This document shows, piece by piece, positions 13,301 through 25,390 of a stretch of 64,000 bases of DNA. Below the pieces are notes generated by a model that was not told where the DNA came from, ran no database searches, and was given only the letters and a program-made list of their open reading frames with translations. Both the position numbers and the translations under genes were made by a program. Positions within the stretch are counted from its first letter, which is position 1. Every line of letters begins with the position of its first letter. The stretch is from Coccinella septempunctata (taxonomy: Eukaryota > Arthropoda > Insecta > Coleoptera > Coccinellidae): positions 38,271,021 through 38,335,020 of the forward strand of contig NC_058193.1 in assembly GCF_907165205.1 (NCBI RefSeq). The letters are read 5' to 3'.

Positions 13301-14900
13301 ATTTGTTTGTGCTCCGTCGCCGGTTTCCTTGTGAAAAAAAATTATAAATGTTAGGGGTGAGACTTTCAACCCTGCCGTCCCATTCGAAGTCCGAAATTTT
13401 TCATCAGAATGTTCCTTTAGCCCTACTGAATAATCGTACAAAATCTGTTTGTGCTCCGTCGCCGCTTTCCTTGTGAAAAAAAATTATAAATGTTAGGGGT
13501 GAGACTTTCAACCCCGCCGTCCCATCCGAAGTCCGAAATTTTTTCATCAGAATGTTCCTTTAGCCCTACTGAATCATCGTACAAAATCTGTTTGTGCTCC
13601 GTCGCCGTTTTCCTTGTGAAAAAAAATTATGAACTTTAAGGGTAAGTGTTTCAACCCCGCCGTCCCATCCGAAGTCCAAAATTTTTTCATCAGAATGTTC
13701 CTTCGGCCCTACTGAATCATCGTACAAAATCTGTTTGTGCTCCGTCGCCGTTTTCCTTGTGAAAAAAAAATTATAAATGTTAGGGGTGAGACTTTCAACC
13801 CCGCCGTCCCATCCGAAGTCCGAAATTTTTTCATCAGAATGTTCCTTTAGCCCTACTGAATCATCGTACAAAATCTGTTCGTGCTCCGTCGCCGTTTTCC
13901 TTGTGAAAAAAAATTATGAACTTTAAGGGTAAGTCTTTCAACCCCGCCGTCCCATCCGAAGTCCGAAATTTTTTCATCAGAATGTTCCTTTAGCCCTACT
14001 GAATAATCGTACAAAATCTGTTTGTGCTCCGTCGCCGCTTTCCTTGTGAAAAAAAATTATAAATGTTAGGGGTGAGACTCTCAACCCCGCCGTCCCATCC
14101 GAAGTCCGAAATTTATTCATCAGAATGTTCCTTTAGCCCTACTGAATAATCGTACAAAATCTGCTTGTGCTCCGTCGCCGTTTTCCTTGTGAAAAAAAAT
14201 TATGAACTTTAAGGGTAAGTCTTTCAACCCCGCCGTCCCATCCGAAGTCCGAAATTTTTTCATCAGAATGTTCCTTCGGCCCTACTGAATCATCGTACAA
14301 AATCTGTTTGTGCTCCGTCGCCGTTTTCCTTGTGAAAAAAAATTATGAACTTTAAGGGTGAGTGTTTCAACCCCGCCGTCCCATCCGAAGTCCAAAATTT
14401 TTTCATCAGAATGTTCCTTTAGCCCTACTGAATAATCGTACAAAATCTGCTTGTGCTCCGTCGCCGTTTTCCTTGTGAAAAAAAATTATGAACTTTAAGG
14501 GTAAGTCTTTCAACCCCGCCGTCCCATCCGAAGTCCGAAATTTTTTCATCAGAATGTTCCTTCGGCCCTACTGAATCATCGTACAAAATCTGTTTGTGCT
14601 CCGTCGCGGTTTTCTTTGTGAAAAAAAATTATGAATGTTAGGGGTGAGACTTTCAACCCCGCCGTCCCATCCGAAGTCCGAAATTTTTTTACCAGAATGT
14701 TCCTTTTGCCCTATTGAATCATCGTACAAAATTTGTTTGTGCTCCGCGGCCGTTTTCCCTGTGAAAAAAATTATGAAATTTTAGGGGTTAAAGTTTCAAC
14801 CCCGCTGTCCCATCCGAAGTCCGAAATTTTTTGATCAGAATGTTCCTTTAGCCCTATTGATCCATCGTACAAAATTTGTTTGTGCTCCGTCGCCGTTTTC
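13301..14900 (-). repeat. 143-bp satellite array, inverted arm
   Basis: This is the same 143-bp unit read on the opposite strand, about 11 copies. It begins at an abrupt head-to-head junction near 13.30 kb. Types A and B are interspersed here rather than homogenised. The outermost units towards 14.7-14.9 kb are more diverged and grade into the terminal inverted repeat. Confidence 0.95.
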
Positions 14901-15153
14901 CTCGTAAAAAAAACCTAATATTAAGTGTTCAACTTTTCACCCACTGTCCCTCCTCCCATGGAATATTCGTTTCACCATATTTAATATGTTAAAGCTCCGC
15001 CGCATTTATTTCTGTGAAAAAAAAACTAAGAATTCCGTTACATTCGCATGAGAAATGTATTTGCGACCGTGCGCCACTGGTCCAAGCGTTCGGCTATTTC
15101 CGTCAAACAGTCTGCTGGAAACAGTCTGCCAACTTCACAGCGGTCTTATTTTA

Positions 15154-15739
15154 AGATCCTGCTCTGTACTTGACATAGTCTAATTTCTGTAGGAAATATC
15201 TTCTTCAAATGACCATTCAACCGAAATTATCAATATTGTCTTTCATGAGCGAAACAGTCCATCTCATCATGATTCAATTTTCTATTCATCGAACCCAACT
15301 GGTAAACGTAGAAATAAACAACGGATACAATAACACATTAGTATTGATGGCGTTCTCATGCACATAAATCACTAATAAATTGGGTGCAACTGACATGGTG
15401 GTATTATTACAATGAGACCATACAATTGCGAGTTAGCTCGAAAAAGGCCCTAGAATTAAACACAGTGTGTTAATAAACAACTACGGATGCGTTTGGGCTC
15501 GCGTTTGGGGCATTTCTCCTGTGCAGAATGCAGTGCTTGGATTTTGAAGGTTATAGGACTCATTTGCTCAGATTTCTATGAATTGAAATATGGAATGAAG
15601 TGAGAAGTTGAATTATGATGGAAATTGAATCAGCTTTTGCTCTGATTTTGATTTGAATCGTCCACGATCTTCGAATAATTGTATTTTACGACTCTCGAGT
15701 ATATAAATAAATTTCTGCTCCCCGAAATGTTTGTTCCAG
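15154..15739 (+). other. Intronic or intergenic DNA, nothing recognised
   Basis: AT-rich sequence between the foldback element and the first candidate exon downstream. No open frame of interest, repeat or RNA gene was seen. Confidence 0.4.
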
Positions 15740-15868
15740 GAAATAGCGGCAATAGAAACACTGCACCACGATTATCGCCTCAAATAATTCCTGTTCAAGA
15801 TAGTCCCCGTGACAATTTGGTTTTTGACGATACCGATATCAACACTCGAAATCATTTTTTATCGAAAA
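15740..15868 (+). CDS. Candidate cassette exon of the ARHGEF10-like gene
   Basis: A good acceptor (TTTGTTCCAG) precedes an open frame encoding a polar, disordered-looking peptide rich in N, D, S and P. It enters in phase 1, matching ATG CTA AGT G at 1245. A donor at 15869 (GTGTCA, weak) leaves phase 1 and fits the acceptor at 17622, so the exon is symmetric (129 nt, 43 codons) and could be skipped. A second possible donor at 15886 (GTAGTC) gives phase 2 and fits no downstream exon I found. The weak donor keeps confidence low. Confidence 0.35.
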
Positions 15869-15889
15869 GTGTCACTGGAGAGTGGTAGT

Positions 15890-17621
15890 CGGCTTTGAGC
15901 AACTAAAGGCCACATCCTTTGCGTGGGCTCAAGAACATGCTTGTGTTCGCAGCCCAGATAAGATACTATGTTGTAAGACTATCTGCCTTCTCCCTGAAAT
16001 GAAACAGAACATCGTATACACGAGGAGGAGGAAACATTCGAATGTACGATACGAATATCGATCAGAAATCCGATTGGTTCATTATTTTCAGCGATGAAAG
16101 TAGCCGAAAAATCAACCAGCCTTCACGTTTCTTCCAGGACTAAAATACCAATAATATCATTTTAAAGAGAGCCCACAATCTAAACCCAAATGACCCCTTT
16201 CTGTTTGGCCTGTCAACGAAATACAGGAAAATGCCAATAATTGGCATCTGCCTGACCATGGAACAATAATAACGCTACCAGCTGGTATGGACCACGTGTG
16301 GTCTCTCCCGTGATCGCTTGCACTAAATGAAATGTGCAGTTTTTACTCTCCTGAAGACAGGGACGAATCCATGCATATCGTAGAATTCGAAATAAATATT
16401 TAATGGTCTCAGTGTGGTTTCTCTATTAGTTTTATCATTTCACATTCCTATTTTATTGAGGCGGGTCAGGTGATTGCTCGTTAAATTGACAAAGAATTCC
16501 GATGTCGAATGAACGACAGTTATCGCAGCTGAATCGACCATAAAGTCCGTTCGGATGCGCTTCTACGCTGTAGGTAGAAGATGCGTTAGCGCTATGGCAT
16601 CTGTCAAAATGGATTTTTTCCTCGTGGATATCTTCGCAACCGTCTGCATCATGAATTTTCGTGGAATTCAACGGTGGCAAGGAGATAAATTGGATTATCT
16701 ATCTGTGTCGAGCTGCAGTCGTTTCAGTTTTATCGAAATTGAAGCTGATACTCGTTACTAGATCTATACCCATTAATATTAATTATACCCCTCACGTATC
16801 AGCTACATTTGAGGCAGTTAAAAAATAACAATGATTGTTAATTCGAACTAACAAACTCATTTAGAGAAACAATGGATAATCACTCTAACTATAAACGCCC
16901 CTATAAACAATGCTATTGTTTTTATCGTTTTTCATTCGTGTGAACAAAGATATACGAGCTGTGTCGGATAGGCCAGATAAACCACTTTTTCAACCAGTTT
17001 TTAGAGTTTGTAGTCTTTCATCTATATCGATAAAAATTTCTTATATTTCACAACAGTCAAATTGTTGCTGAATCGACTTATAATTTCCAATTACGAACCA
17101 CCACTGAAAAATCATAACTTCATTCACACAAAACGTGAAATTTCAAGGAATGGGATTAAAATCCATGCATCCACGATATAGGAGTCTAGGCCTTTTCTTG
17201 AACCAATACCTCAATCGATCTGACACAGTTGAATTAATTGAAGAGGTACATGGTGATAATGATCTAGAGCTGGGAAATACTTGTATGAACTAACGTTATT
17301 GGTATTTTAGGGTGGTATAGATTACTCACTTCTTGCTCCGCTTCAATATGCTGGTAGCTCGTAAAATAGAACGCTGTGGTAATAATTCGAATTGTATATT
17401 CCTCAACATGAATCATCTGTTCCAATAAGGATAAAGGAAAGTCGACTTCGATTTGATTGAATGCGTTTGAAAGCAAGATGTATACGTAATAGTTTTAATA
17501 AACGGGTCATTACTACTACCTCGTTCATCGTTTTAAAGCTTGATGACAATAAATCTAAAATGAGCAAATTACAGTCCTAACGAGAAAGAAATTGAAGTCA
17601 ATAGTCCCTCATGTGTGCCAG
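15890..17621 (+). other. Probable intron; one minus-strand orphan frame
   Basis: AT-rich. A minus-strand open frame at 16453-16680 encodes a cysteine-containing peptide ending at a natural stop (see findings). Nothing else was recognised. Confidence 0.4.
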
Positions 17622-17728
17622 CCGCTAAAATTCCCTTTCGAAGCTTTAAAACCTACTCTGAAACCTTAGAAAACCACGTAGAGGGGTTGCGAATTTCAAC
17701 CAATCAAACCCCTGCTTTGTCCGTTCAG
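17622..17728 (+). CDS. Candidate coding exon 2 of the long ARHGEF10-like isoform
   Basis: The acceptor ATGTGTGCCAG is followed by 107 nt open in one frame, then the donor CAG|GTGAAC. The exon enters in phase 1 (compatible with the first exon at 1236-1245 or the cassette at 15740) and leaves in phase 0. Phase 0 is exactly what the frame at the start of the next exon (18379) needs. The encoded 35 residues form no known domain. The support is the phase agreement on both sides. Confidence 0.5.
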
Positions 17729-18378
17729 GTGAACGACTGGAACAGGGGACGTTGTTGTTTGTCGCAAGAAATTTTTCAGCCTGTTCGATCCTATCTTAAA
17801 TAATTGACTTCCCGTGAGCGCACCAGGTCGGCTGTGATTTCAATTATAATACGTCCGTTCTTCGAACACAATTGCTTCTCCTATATTTGTCTTTGTTCCG
17901 GACGAAACGAAGGCGTTAACAATGCGTGTAATACAGCTTTTTTCTCGGAATCTCTCCTTCAATGTAGGTAAGGGAACTTGTTAAAATAATCGAAGATCTT
18001 CTTTCGTTTACCTGCCACTACAGGGATGCGTCTAAACTCAACGTCAAGCCGGAAATATACGTTTCGGATCAGGTGAAATATAGCGAGATCGAGGGCGTGA
18101 AATTGTGGTTCCACCAGTGGCGTAACAGTAGAGTGGCATAGCGGGTCTCCCAACTGAAAAGATACCGAGCATAGAAGAGCTTTTTTATATTCTAAGGGTG
18201 GCACATCCGATGAATTTGCCACGGGCCCAAATGGTGTTGTTACGCCACTGGTTTTTACCCAGTTGGTCCAGACTTTAATCTCTATACTGCGAATGATGTG
18301 TACTATAAAATTTGAATGCTAAAATGATTGTATGACCATCAGTAACCCTTTTTATTCTAACTCGTCTCTCTTCCCCAG

Positions 18379-19337
18379 ATAAATGTGGCAAAAGAAACAT
18401 CTCAAGGGACAACCATGCCATGTGGAACGCCCCCAAAACTCCCCCCAGCCTCACCTGATCCAGCACCACCTTCAGCCCAAGAAATCGAACCTTGCGACCC
18501 ATCGATGTTCATCCCAGACGCTCCAACATCGAAACCCGTATCTGAAATTTCCTCCCCCACCTAATTATCCACCCCCGGAGCCCTCCCTACAACCCCTGGC
18601 CATGATGGAGGAACAAGTGCAGGCGGTGGCCGGACATTCCGCGAGACGCACCCCCCAGGAGCACCCCTGGGACCTGCCAAACGACTATTCCTACGCGTAC
18701 TACGAGCCAGGTCCCCCAACCAGGCACACCAACGTGCCCCCCAAGGGGATGTACAAGGAGGGGTCGTACACCACGCACCACACCTACGTCACCAGGTACG
18801 GGACCGAGGAGAACATCTACGAGGAGATCAGCGACATGGCCAAGGCCAGGCTGCTGGCCCCCATCCACCAGCGTCAGGAGTCCATGGCGTCCATCAACCA
18901 GAGCCTGGTGGAGGAAGAGGTGAGGAGGGTGCAGAGCGGACATAGGAGGGTCTTGGGCGAGCTGAACCTAGCCGTGGAGGCCATGCTGATGCCCTCCAAC
19001 TCCAGGGAGGGTAGCGACGATACCGACCGCGAGAATGACGATCAACTCGCCGATCTACTGACTGTGGGACCTACGGATGACCTTCTATCCCCCCACGTGC
19101 CCATGATGGACTTGGACAGTGGTTTTAGTGGTAGTTCTAGTGGTGCTAGTTATAGGAGCGCTGGTGGGAGTTTGAGGAGGGGATTCAACAGGTCCAAGTC
19201 GTCGAACACTTGCGTGGCGCGGTCCTCGACGCCTGTCGATACCGGTAGTGGAGGGGGTAACAAGGGATTTTGGGGGAAGAAGGCTTGGAAGAAGATCACG
19301 TCCTTCCCTTCGAATATCAGCCTGAACAAGCAGAAAG
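18379..19337 (+). CDS. Long N-terminal exon of the ARHGEF10-like RhoGEF (frame interrupted by one extra base)
   Basis: This exon encodes the low-complexity N-terminal region: a proline-rich stretch, then charged and serine/glycine-rich segments with a basic patch near the end. The acceptor is TCTTCCCCAG (to 18378) and the donor is AAAG|GTAGGT (19337). It ends in phase 1 and joins the exon at 33090 to give an Asp codon. From 18379 the natural reading is phase 0 for about 60 codons, ending at a stop inside the C-run CCTCCCCCACCTAA near 18553-18563. The following ~260 codons lie one base later. Removing one C restores a single frame across the exon. The ATG at 18383 opens the second frame but is immediately preceded in frame by TAA, and it gives an unnatural N-terminus. 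I read this as an indel in a homopolymer, either assembly error or allele. Confidence 0.75.
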
Positions 19338-22300
19338 GTAGGTGGTCAAGCATAATTAGAACCAAAGAGGCACAAGTACTTTAGATGACTGTGGTAGAAC
19401 ACAGATTTCGAGCATCTGCTGACTATATAACCATAGTGACGTCAGCAGCGGTCTCATTTACTCTCTCTATTGGTCTCTATTCGTCATGTGGTACAAATTT
19501 GTCGAAATATGATGGCTTTTGACAGATTTATAAGTCTCTGACGCCACTGTGGTTTGATAGCAGCCATTAGGAATAATTATATGTATTTATATCTGTCGTC
19601 AATGCGTCAAATTCTGTAAAATATGGAGCAATCTTTGATGAACTCGTGGTTCTGCCGAAATACAGCGCTGCTGCTTCGTTTCCAACAGTCCACTCTGTAT
19701 ATTGATCTGGAGGACAATGTGTATTCAGCAATAGGTATAGCACTCTGCCCTACAGTAATCTCTTGATCGCGTGGCAATTTTTTTGGACAACTTTTTGCCG
19801 CAAAGTTTCTAAAACATATTACAATTCGTTTTTGGTCGGAACGGACCAAACCTACGAATATGTTATACGTTTTCCGATCCCTTAAATCTCCCCGAGCTTT
19901 TTTCCTCTCTAGACGGCCCATAAATAGATCAGAACGTTTTTTCTGCTCCATTTGTCTTCAATCCAATGAAAGAAGACGTCGGAAATTTACTCATTTGTAA
20001 CTTTGGACGCCTAAATAGCTTTACCGCGCTTGGTATGGAATCTTTTCTGACAGCACGGATGAGCGATGCTGAAAAATGGGTGTTTAGTCAGAGGAAAAAA
20101 GTTTCTAATCAGTAGGACTTTCTATCCAAAAGTTAGTGGAAACTCGTAGATTGAAATATATCGAATTTTTTTCTCCGTGACGTAGAATTCAAAAGGTACT
20201 TAAACAAGTACAAATATTATTTTGAATATGCATGTTTTCTTATCCTAGTTCCAAGTGATAAAAATAATTAAGTCACTTTATCAGAAATTGAAAATAAATA
20301 TTTTGACGTGTGATACGACTGACCAATGTTACTGTTTTCATAGATTAAATCCCAAATTAGATCAAATTCATTCTTCAAAACGTCGAAGATACGCCACTCA
20401 TTTCATTCAATAAATTGTGGAACTTTCTTAACCTCGCTCAATGCCACATTGATAAATGAATACCGAACAACGATAAAAAGTCATTGAATGAATAATTTTC
20501 AAAATCATTTTCTCTATTTACCCACCCACTCTTTTGTTTGTTCTAAAATTACGAATTTATGATAATGTGGGTGTAGCCACACTGGCAACGCGATAAATCA
20601 CTGATATTACTGATTGTGTTAACTTCGGGGTACCTCATACAAATTATGACCAGGATTATACGAATGCGCTCCACTGAGCTTTGATAAATTACCATGAAAA
20701 CAATGTTTTTTCCTTCAGTCCATTTTCATTTCCGACTTTCATTCAGGCTAGGTCTCGATGACTATTCTTTGAGTTATAAAGGAATACTTTACCATATAGT
20801 TATTTTATTCCTGTCTTACAAAAAGAATTTTTACAATTTGCCATGTTTTTTCCTCGTTGAAAGCATCGTATGCAACGATTATTCGAATTAATTAATTATA
20901 GAGTCAATAGATTCTTGCTTGTCAATCCAGTACCTCTATATGTATTTCATCATAATGAACAATGGTTAATGGATTTATTCTAGAAAGTGGAACAATGAAT
21001 GTGGCGTCCCGTATATCATAAAAAACATGCATTTTGAATCCCACGTACAATAGAGCCTCATGTTTTTCAACTGACTACCTTTTTGTTTCATATCAATAGT
21101 TACTTAACGTGATTTGCCTTAATAATTTTTTTTTCGGGAAACTATAAGTATAATTCAATTTGACCATTCTTTAAGTCCCCATTTTCATACTTTTCATCTC
21201 TTTTCCACCGCAAGAAGCGTCACTACGTGTTTCTACAAGCAATCGATGAAGAAATTTCAGAATTGAAGCAGTGTTGCTCACACTGTACAAATTTTCGAAC
21301 TGAATTTCGTTGTATGATTCCACATTTTTCTTCTCACGAGGTTTAAAGGGGCAGGAAATAAAAGGCAATTAAAAATTTTTATAGGTGGATCCAAAACCAG
21401 AAGGCCGGTGCTGTGAGCTCGACGAATAAGATGACGAGCAATAAAACTGTCAGCGTTGTGGAAAAATAACCATCACACTGGCGGATTCCAACAAGATTCT
21501 CATAAATACACAGACGTATAATTATGAACTTGCGTGTCATCATCCTAATTTATATGAAGCTCGAAACTTCCCATAGCGCCATCAAATCATGTTTTCCAAA
21601 GGGGAATTTACGGAATGAATCAAAAGCCAGCCATCTACTTATGACAAAAATTGCGTACATAAGAGTTATAGAAAACCTGACAAGTCTTCAACCAACACGT
21701 AAAGTGTTACCTTCGGATTAATATGCAACTTAGCCATTAAATGGTATTGCCACCCCTTTAAAGAAAATGGCTCTGGTAACCCATTACTTCAGGTCCGAAA
21801 GAAAGAATTTCCCAGGTGGACAGTTTTATGTGCGCCATCCTGTATGTAAATCATTGGTGTGGTTGTTAGTAAAATTTATGTGCTACACGATACACACATA
21901 TCATTTCGAGATAACGCCTTCTGCATTTCAAAAAATATTTTTACTTGGGCGAGGATAATATTTCATAATCCACCTGATTATCATTCCTAAGTTTGACAGA
22001 TGGTTGTGGACGTAAGTAGACTACTGGAAACAAGAAAAAAATAACACGGAATAGGTCAAGCGATGTGTCACAACTAGCTTTATAAATATTTCCGCTCTTT
22101 AAATATCCTAAGTCCGAGATACTCATAACGCTTTCACAGTTGATATATTTCGAAACTAAAACCTTCGGCTAGTAGTTAAGCTTTCATGTGAAAAATCATT
22201 ATCTGTGGTCGGAAACGGTGGATAAATATTTATACGTATACCTACTTTGACTGTGCTGTTGATTTAACAGTTTTTTTCTTCGTGAATGAATCACACTCGG

Positions 22301-24136
22301 TTCGTTTTGCTGAAATCGAGTCTGAATCAATAGGAACGATTGATATTTGATGATTTAAAGACGTCTTAATCCTTTATAGACTTACGACTTGGTTCTTCAG
22401 TTTTGGGTAGGTGATAATGATGGTCTCGGAAGCTTTTCCATTCTCATGATTCACCTGTAATGTTGATTGCCCGGTTGGTTCTTTGATAAATGGTTTATCT
22501 CCTGCTCTCGTAACAATTTCAACATATTCCTAGAAAAAAATCGGATTAGTTTAGGAGCTGAAATAGAAAACATGCGTAGTTTTGAGACTGTGCATCTGTG
22601 GGTGGCGATGTAGGCAACACACATTACATGGTGCCATATCGTTAGTTGCATACGCACTCGAACTGTAATCGTAGCGTCATTGTATTGTATAAAGCCAACA
22701 TAAGGTCCTTTCCGTTTACATAAAAAGTGTAGCACTTTTCTACACTAGATTATACTATTCGTTTGGTGATTGAATTTACTCCAGTGTAGAGGAGGTGTAT
22801 TTTATCTATATCTCCTTTTGACTATGTATAGATAAACTACACTTCCTCTAAACTGGTGTAAATCAAATCGAGTGTAGAAAAGTGCTACACTTTTTATGCA
22901 AACGAAAGGACCTATAGTAGCTTGTTTTCGTTCATTTGCGTACTGATTTTCCCCGAAAATTCTCATTACAAGGCATATTTTCGAGCATACTTTATACGAC
23001 CACGTGGAAATTTGGATACTTATGAGTTTCATGAGATTTTTGCGACAATTTTGTTTTGGGTGAGAGAAGGGATGTTTATGGTCTGAATTATTTCTGAAAA
23101 AGACATTGGTCAGCTGTTTTTTTACTGGAGGAACCTAACCGAAAAAAAAGATAAAAAAATCGGTTGTAATCCTGAAAGGTTCCTCACAGCTCTGCACTCA
23201 TTTCGAAGGTTGGAAATTGGGGAAAAGCAATAGGATAATGAGTTGTGAAAAACCGAAAATTTCGGGGATTTTACAACTTTTGCGAATGGTTTGCAGCTTT
23301 TCTCTCGAAAAAGCGCATAGTATGAGCTGAAAGGCCTTAAAATATTCCAATTCGGCGAAAGCGTTCGCCCAGGGTAAGTGGACTTTTAATGAAACATCCA
23401 TTTCGAGCATAAGACCGTGGCTGACCGTTACAACAAAATACTTCCATAACATTAAGAGCACTCTGGGGTTCACAAAACCTATGTAATCGTACATTGACGT
23501 CTGGTCCCCCCCTAACACCGTTCAAATTACATAACTTCTGCATCAGCGAGCAGACAAGCCTCGACTGCCATATTCCACAACATCCGCTCGGTTCTTCTTC
23601 CTCCGATGACCACCCGCACCCCAGAACCAACCGATCGTCGCGTTATCTTATCTAATTTCTACGAAGAGAGTCGGGGCCAGCTCACCAACAAACAACCTTA
23701 TCGGCCGAGCGGCAGTTTGAGCAGTTTCCATCCAGCGGGGTACGCGCCCAATGCCCAAATCGCTTTAATTATAAATTTAAAAAGGTAAACGGCTTCTTCC
23801 TGCTATTCACGAACAATGAACACTGACCGACCAGTCCCGTAGCGGCAGGTATAGGTACATACCATGAAAACGGACGCCATTGTTGTGGCAGACCGCCGCC
23901 GTACCATCCGCGCCGGGTTTTTTTGACGGATTTCGACAAGTTCGGCGATTTAAATCTTGAAACACGTTCGTCTCGAGTATGTCGGACCTAACCTAACTTA
24001 ACCTCACCTGGTCTAACCTTCACCCCCGCGGGTTAACGTTCAACGGCCTCTCGGCGTTTGTTATGGTTGTGCGGAGTGAGAGTGTTATGTTTACGTTGTG
24101 AACTGGTGATCCCTTTACAAGATTATTTCGCATAAT
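19338..24136 (+). other. Large intron of the ARHGEF10-like gene
   Basis: AT-rich intronic DNA holding a short foldback MITE at 22703-22913. A 114-codon minus-strand frame at 19607-19951 resembles no family I know. GC content rises at 23.5-24.1 kb ahead of an alternative first exon. Confidence 0.5.
22703..22913. mobile_element. Short palindromic MITE (~210 bp)
   Basis: The left end AGGTCCTTTCCGTTTACAT and its continuation AAAAAGTGTAGCACTTTTCT are matched in inverted orientation by the right end, which finishes AACGAAAGGACCT. The arms are about 45 bp, with a diverged stem between them. TA/TAA-like bases lie on both sides. It is non-coding. Confidence 0.75.
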
Positions 24137-24173
24137 ATGGATACCGCCTATGACGGCGTCGTTCTCATCAAAT
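23880..24173 (+). promoter_or_regulatory. Alternative promoter and first coding exon (MDTAYDGVVLIK) of the RhoGEF
   Basis: ATG at 24137 opens a 12-codon coding exon ending AAAT|GTAAGT at 24173, phase 1. The leftover T joins the AT at 33090 to form a Tyr codon in the RhoGEF frame. The upstream ~250 bp are GC-richer, contain CCTAACCTAACTTAACC and look promoter-like. Nothing else on the + strand downstream accepts phase 1 before 33090, which supports the assignment. The peptide closely resembles that of the first exon at 25868. Expression is inferred. Confidence 0.5.
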
Positions 24174-24489
24174 GTAAGTTTCCCAGCGTACTCGATTCTA
24201 TGCGCTTTTTTTCCCTCTGGGGCCAGAGCCTGTCGGAATGTTCAAGGTTTGACACAGTCGAGTCGAACCGAAGGATTTTCTGAGTTACTTTCATATCGAC
24301 GGAGTCCGCAAGAAGTTCGGTTTTGTTTGGTTCGATCGGTCGTGGTTAATTCATTTTGTACGCGTTTTTAAACTGGGGAGGATACGGGTTTGGTGGTACT
24401 CTTAGGTTGAGCACAAATCAAAAGTGTCGCTGGACTAATAAGAGACCATCCTATTTTAAGAAAACACACGAACCTTATATCAATTAAGA

Positions 24490-25390
24490 AAAATAGAAAT
24501 GAGACGAACTTTGCATCCCCGTAAATACAAATGGTGTACTATCTTACCCTAAAATTTCACTTCAAAATCTCCATCGATAACAGAATGACAGGTAAAATAG
24601 TGGAAGAGTACTTACTCTTCTGATAACTTTATTAAATGCCAAATTTGACGCTACTGTTTCAGTCGAAAACAAAAGGAGGGTGCATGAAAGAGACGAAGCG
24701 AGGGACGTTGCAGTCTGAGGTCATGTAGCAATGGATCCGACCTTTAGTTCTAGGAAATTGTCCGATATATCTGGTGGTCACGCTCAACTATCATGAGAAT
24801 CCTTAAACAACATAAATTCCATCCTTATAAGATTCAATTATATATTAGATATCTATTTTTCGGACGAGTGTTCGTTTCAACTTAACGGCATTGGTCAGAT
24901 GAAAATCCAAGATTGTTTCGTGAGGTGCATACTCTGCTTCCCCAAAAATTTAATATTTGGAAGGGTTTTATGGAAATCACATAATCTGTTCCTTTTTTAT
25001 ACCCGGTAATCTCACTGGACAAATTTATTCAGATCTATTAGAAAACGCTATTTATCCAGCCTTCGTGCAAGTATTGGAGAATGCAGCAGATCATCAAACG
25101 ATTAATTTTCAATGAACGAATCACAAAAGTAAGTACTCTTCCACTATTTTATCTGTCATTTGGTTATCAATGGAAATATTGAAGCGAAATTTCAGGAGCA
25201 GATAGTACTCGATAAGATCTTCAACATGAGGTATCGCAACAACCCTCATCCCTATTAAAAATAAAGGGGTGGGGGGCTTGCATTTACGGGGAAGCAAAAC
25301 AGAAATTGACGGTAGATTTTCATTTTGAAGCCGGCAAATCGAGGTGTTGAGTTTTCGTTGGCCACACTGTATGTAAAACCGGACCCAATA
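24490..25390. mobile_element. Diverged element with ~130-bp inverted arms
   Basis: The segment TTTGCATCCCCGTAAATACA through TAAAATAGTGGAAGAGTACT (24510-24615) recurs inverted, with substitutions and an insertion, at about 25125-25305 (TACTCTTCCACTATTTTATC to CATTTACGGGGAAGC). About 500 bp separate the arms. The minus-strand frame at 25121-25447 lies in the right arm and is probably not a gene. The outer boundaries are unclear. Confidence 0.55.

Larger units (their letters stand above)
8598..15153. mobile_element. 6.5-kb foldback transposon with satellite arms
   Basis: The element runs from 8608 to 15143. The outer ~180 bp are near-perfect inverted copies starting CCGCTGTGAAGTTGG (8608-8785 and about 14965-15143). 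Identical 10-bp direct repeats TCTTATTTTA flank it (8598-8607, 15144-15153), which indicates target-site duplication. Inside the ends, the left arm carries 31 head-to-tail copies of a 143-bp unit and the right arm about 11 copies in reverse orientation; they meet at about 13.3 kb. No transposase-like frame is present, so the copy looks non-autonomous. Long inverted repeats built from tandem units recall Foldback/Galileo elements, and a 9-11 bp duplication recalls MULEs. The superfamily is inferred, not shown. Confidence 0.85.

Noticed and set aside
13566..13871. 101-codon minus-strand frame in the satellite arm
   Set aside because: It reads two consecutive 143-bp units where indels happen to remove stops; other units are closed.
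8880..14900. CRISPR-like array
   Set aside because: Whole 143-bp units are repeated with no unique spacers, and the genome is eukaryotic.
18383..19384. Stand-alone 333-residue gene starting at 18383
   Set aside because: An in-frame TAA directly precedes the ATG, a perfect donor interrupts the frame at 19337, and the start frame gives a worse protein than the phase-0 reading from the acceptor.
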